Below are positions 61,426 to 64,000 of a stretch of 64,000 nucleotides of DNA, one piece after another. Made by a program: the position numbers and the translations under genes. How positions within the stretch are numbered: the first letter of the stretch is position 1; each line of letters starts with the position of its first letter. The stretch covers positions 17,918,001 through 17,982,000 of the forward strand of contig NW_027478162.1 of assembly GCF_051020975.1 (NCBI RefSeq). The letters are read 5' to 3'. The notes under the pieces were generated by a model. The model did no database searches and was not told the origin of the DNA. It saw only the letters and a program-made list of their open reading frames with translations. Origin of the DNA: Osmia lignaria lignaria (Eukaryota; Arthropoda; Insecta; Hymenoptera; Megachilidae).

Positions 61426-62922
61426 TTGCGAGCTGCAAATGCCACTTCCAGCTTAGCTGTGCAGAAGAAGAACAACAAGAAGAAGAAATATCTCGAAAAA
61501 TGTCCGTCAGGCCCCTTCCCTTGAGATAAATCTGCAAATATCTCGGAAACGAAGCGAGCTATGGCAAAATGTTAAGAGACCTTATTTGTAGAGAATTAAG
61601 TTTCCTACTTTTTCTGTTCTATGATATTTTTTGATCAGATGCGTAGTTCTCGAGATATATCAAGATATTTAAAAGTTCCGATGCCGCACCAACATAATAG
61701 AGATACAGAAACACCGTGGCCCCTTTCTTTGAGATAACTCTGCACTATTGCGAGCTGTAAATGCCACTTCCAGCTTAGCGGTGCAGAAGAAGAACAACAA
61801 GAAGAAGAAATATCTCGAAATATGTCCGTCAGGCCCCTTCCCTTGAGATATATCTGCAAATATCTCGGAAACGAAGCGAGCTATGGCAAAATGTTAAGAG
61901 ACCTTTTTTGTCGAGAATTATGTTTCCTACAATTTATGTTCTATGATATTTTTTGATCAGAAGCGTAGTTTTCGAGATATATCGAGATATTTAAAAGTTC
62001 CGAAGCTGCACCAACATAATAGAGATACAGAAACACCATGGCCCCTTTCTTTGAGATAACTCTGCACTAGTGCGAGCCGCAAATGCCACTTCCAGCTTAG
62101 CTGTGCAGAAGAAGAACAACAAGAAGAAGAAATATCTCGAAATATGTCCGTCAGGCCCCTTCCCTTGAGATAAATATGCAAATATCTCGGAAACGAAGCG
62201 AGCTATGGCAAAATGTTAAGAGACCTTTTTTGTAGAGAATTAAGTTTCCTACTTTTTATGTTCTATGATATTTTTTGATCAGATGCGTAGTTCTCGAGAT
62301 ATATCAAGATATTTAAAAGTTCCGAAGCCGCACCAACATAATAGAGATACAGAAACACCGTGGCCCCTTTCTTTGAGATAACTCTGCACTATTGCGAGCT
62401 GCAAATGCCACTTCCAGCTTAGCTGTGCAGAAGAAGAACAACAAGAAGAAGAAATATCTCGAAATATGTCCGTGAGGCCCCTTCCCTTGAGATAAATCTG
62501 CAAATATCTCGGAAACGAAGCGAGCTAGGGCAAAATGTTAAGAGACCTCTTTTGTAGAGAATTAAGTTTCCTACTTTTTATGTTCTATGATATTTTTCGA
62601 TCAGATGCGTAGTTCTCGAGATATATCGAGATATTTAAAAGTTCCGAAGCCGCACCAACATAATAGAGATACAGAAACACCGTGGCCCCTTTCTTTGAGA
62701 TACCTCTGCACTATTGCTAGCTGCAAATGCCACTTCCAGCTTAGCTGTGCAGAAGAAGAACAACAAGAAGAAGAAATATCTCGAAATATGTCCGTCAGGC
62801 CCCTTCCCTTGAGATAAATCTGCAAATATCTCGGAAACGAAGCGAGCTATGGCAAAATGTTAAGAGACCTTTTTTGTAGAGAATTAAGTTTCCTACTTTT
62901 GATGTTCTATGATATTTTTTGA

Positions 62923-63566
62923 TCAGATGCGTAGTTCTCGAGATATATCAAGATATCTAAAAGTTCCGAAGCCGCACCAACATAATAGAGATACAGAAAC
63001 ACCGTGGCCCCTTTCTTCGAGATAACTCTGCACTATTGCGAGCTGCAAATGCCACTTCCAGCTTAGCTGTGCAGAAGAAGAACAACAAGAAGAAGAAATA
63101 TCTCGAAAAATGTCCGTCAGGCCCCTTCCCTTGAGATATATCTGCAAATATCTCGGAAACGAAGCGAGCTATGGCAAAATGTTAAGAGACCTTTTTTGTC
63201 GAGAATTATGTTTCCTACAATTTATGTTCTATGATATTTTTTGATCAGAAGCGTAGTTTTCGAGATATATCGAGATATTTAAAAGTTCCGAAGCTGCACC
63301 AACATAATAGAGATACAGAAACACCATGGCCCCTTTCTTTGAGATAACTCTGCACTAGTGCGAGCCGCAAATGCCACTTCCAGCTTAGCTGTGCAGAAGA
63401 AGAACAACAAGAAGAAGAAATATCTGGAAATATGTCCGTCAGGCCCCTTCCCTTGAGATAAATCTGCAAATATCTCGGAAACGAAGCGAGCTACGGCAAA
63501 ATGTTAAGAGACCTTTTTTGTAGAGAATTATATTTCCCACAATTTAGGTTCTATGATATTTTTTGA
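62923..63566. repeat. Two successive mosaic monomers
   Basis: Unit 62923 starts like 61313 (GATATCTAAAAG, TTTCTTCGAG, CTCGAAAAATG) and ends like 61635 (GAGATATATC, TTTTGTCGAG). Unit 63245 starts like 61957 (GAAGCTGCACC, CACCATGG, CTAGTGCGAGCCGC) and ends like 60670 (TATCTGGAAATATG, GCTACGGC). Each is a recombinant of two types found just upstream. Confidence 0.8.
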
Positions 63567-64000
63567 TCAGAAGCGTAGTTTTCGAGATATATCGAGATAT
63601 TTACAAGATCCGAAGCCGCACCAACATAATAGAGATACAGAAACACCGTGGCCCCTTTCTTTGAGATAACTCTGCACTATTGCGAGCTGCATATGCCACT
63701 TCCAGCTTAGCTGTGCAAAAGAAGAACAACAAGAAGAAGAAATATCTCGAAATATGTCCGTCAGGCCCCTTCCTTGAGATAAATCTGCAAATATCTCGGA
63801 AACGAAGCGAGCTATGGCAAAATGTTAAGAGAACTTTTTTGTAGAGCATTAAGTTTCCTACTTTTTATGTTCTATGATATTTTTTGATCAGATGCGTAGT
63901 TCTCGAGATATATCAAGATATCTAAAAGTTCCGAAGCCGCACCAACATAATAGAGATACAGAAACACCGTGGCCCCTTTCTTCGAGATAACTCTGCACTA
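63372..64000. repeat. Duplication, copy 2 (offset 2,575 bp), cut by window end
   Basis: Partner of 60,797-61,425; the match runs to the last base of the window, so the copied block probably continues beyond it. It includes the partial last monomer at 63,888-64,000. Confidence 0.9.
63762..63778. other. 1-bp deletion in the C run (321-bp monomer)
   Basis: Same GGCCCCTTCCTTGAG form as at 61,189, 2,575 bp earlier. Confidence 0.9.

Larger units (their letters stand above)
59698..63371. repeat. Right subarray
   Basis: Units 59704, 61313 and 62923 share GATATCTAAAAG, TTTCTTCGAG and CTCGAAAAATG. Units 61635 and 61957 resemble 48112 and 48434 (TTAGCGGTGC, TTTTGTCGAG, GAAGCTGCACC, CACCATGG). Units 60670 and 60992 bring TATCTGGAAATATG, GCTACGGC, TATATTTCCCAC, AATTTAGG and TTTACAAGATCC. 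Private changes include GATCGGATG near 60,670 and TTTTTCGATCAG near 62,597. Confidence 0.8.
1..64000. repeat. Satellite DNA array, 322-bp monomer, about 199 tandem copies
   Basis: The whole window is one head-to-tail array of a 322-bp monomer in a single orientation. Landmarks such as TGATCA, CCGAAGCCGCACC, AACAAGAAGAAG and CGGAAACGAAGCGAGC recur every 322 bases from end to end. Counting monomers from the TCAGA after the T-run gives 198 complete units between 159 and 63,887; the 27 bp of known small deletions explain the total length exactly. No transposon, inversion, unique sequence or RNA gene interrupts it. This is typical of eukaryotic centromeric or pericentromeric satellite; the length is close to two nucleosome repeats. 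The host species and chromosomal position cannot be determined from the sequence, and neither array edge lies in the window. Confidence 0.99.

Noticed and set aside
1..64000. Dozens of short open frames on both strands as protein-coding genes
   Set aside because: They repeat with the 322-bp period, mostly start at TTG, overlap each other on opposite strands, cannot join between monomers, carry stops and frameshifts in many copies, and match no domain I know. They are kept only as two representative non-coding entries.
1..64000. CRISPR array
   Set aside because: The period is 322 bp and the whole unit is conserved; there are no short repeats separated by unique spacers, and no cas genes.
1..64000. 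CENP-B box in the monomer
   Set aside because: I looked for the pattern TTCG, four bases, A, two bases, CGGG on both strands of the common monomer. The nearest candidates (TTTCGAGATATATCG and the reverse strand of CGGAAACGAAGC) fail the A and CGGG positions.
1..64000. Ribosomal DNA spacer, 5S rRNA, tRNA or histone repeat unit
   Set aside because: The monomer is too short for a gene-plus-spacer unit of rDNA or histones. It contains no sequence I recognise as 5S rRNA or tRNA promoter boxes.
1..64000. Telomeric or subtelomeric repeat
   Set aside because: No tandem run of TTAGG, TTAGGG or similar short telomere motifs is present.
1..64000. Transposon-derived array (terminal repeats, reverse transcriptase or transposase remnants)
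   Set aside because: No frame long enough for such an enzyme and no target-site duplication pattern. The short inverted repeats lie inside the monomer rather than at its ends. A distant transposon origin of the monomer cannot be excluded.

Overview
The window is one uninterrupted satellite-DNA array. From base 1 to base 64,000 it consists of head-to-tail copies of a single AT-rich monomer of 322 bp, all in the same orientation. Placing the monomer start at the TCAGA that follows the run of T's, I count 198 complete monomers between 159 and 63,887, with partial monomers at 1-158 and 63,888-64,000. Eleven monomers depart from 322 bp: six of 321, four of 319 and one of 313. Together these deletions total 27 bp and account exactly for the spacing. 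I see no unique sequence, host gene, RNA gene, transposon, inversion or foreign insertion. This is eukaryotic heterochromatin-type satellite, such as a centromeric or pericentromeric array. Nothing fits a bacterial, plasmid or phage replicon. The species cannot be read from the sequence; an arthropod feels plausible, but that is only an impression.

Each monomer has recognisable parts. In order they are: a TGATCA site at the start; a segment with CTCGAG or TTCGAG; a CCGAAGCCGCACC block; a GGCCCC...GAGATAA block; a 49-bp nested dyad; a GAA/CAA purine-rich tract; a 14-bp near-palindrome centred on TCGA; a second, related GGCCCC...GAGATAA block exactly 114 bp after the first; a CGGAAACGAAGCGAGC block; and a T-rich segment leading to the next monomer. 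The paired GAGATAA blocks suggest that the monomer itself grew from a shorter ancestral repeat.

Above the monomer there is a mosaic of larger duplications whose offsets are multiples of the monomer. They include a 13-mer of 4,180 bp (6,978-15,486), an 8-mer of 2,576 bp (14,013-19,335), a 4-mer of 1,288 bp (22,017-24,719), a 6-mer of 1,932 bp duplicated with no difference I can find (28,827-32,749), and longer-range copies at offsets of 7,084, 10,626, 4,508, 4,186, 3,220, 6,762 and 2,575 bp through the right half. Variants are regional. Monomers ending GTTCCTTTGAGCTG are common in the left half. A linked dimer marked by GTTGGG then GCGCAG occurs ten times between 36 and 57 kb. Monomers with TTATTTG/TTTTACG and GAGATATC dominate 44-60 kb. 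Some monomers are clear chimeras of two neighbours, the mark of unequal crossing-over or gene conversion.

Open frames of 62-84 codons recur on both strands but are not convincing genes. The minus-strand 74-codon frame starts at TTG rather than ATG. It changes frame from monomer to monomer because 322 is not a multiple of 3, and about 24 of 198 copies have lost it through stops, frameshifts or start loss. The interest of the window lies in satellite architecture and evolution, not in a gene system.
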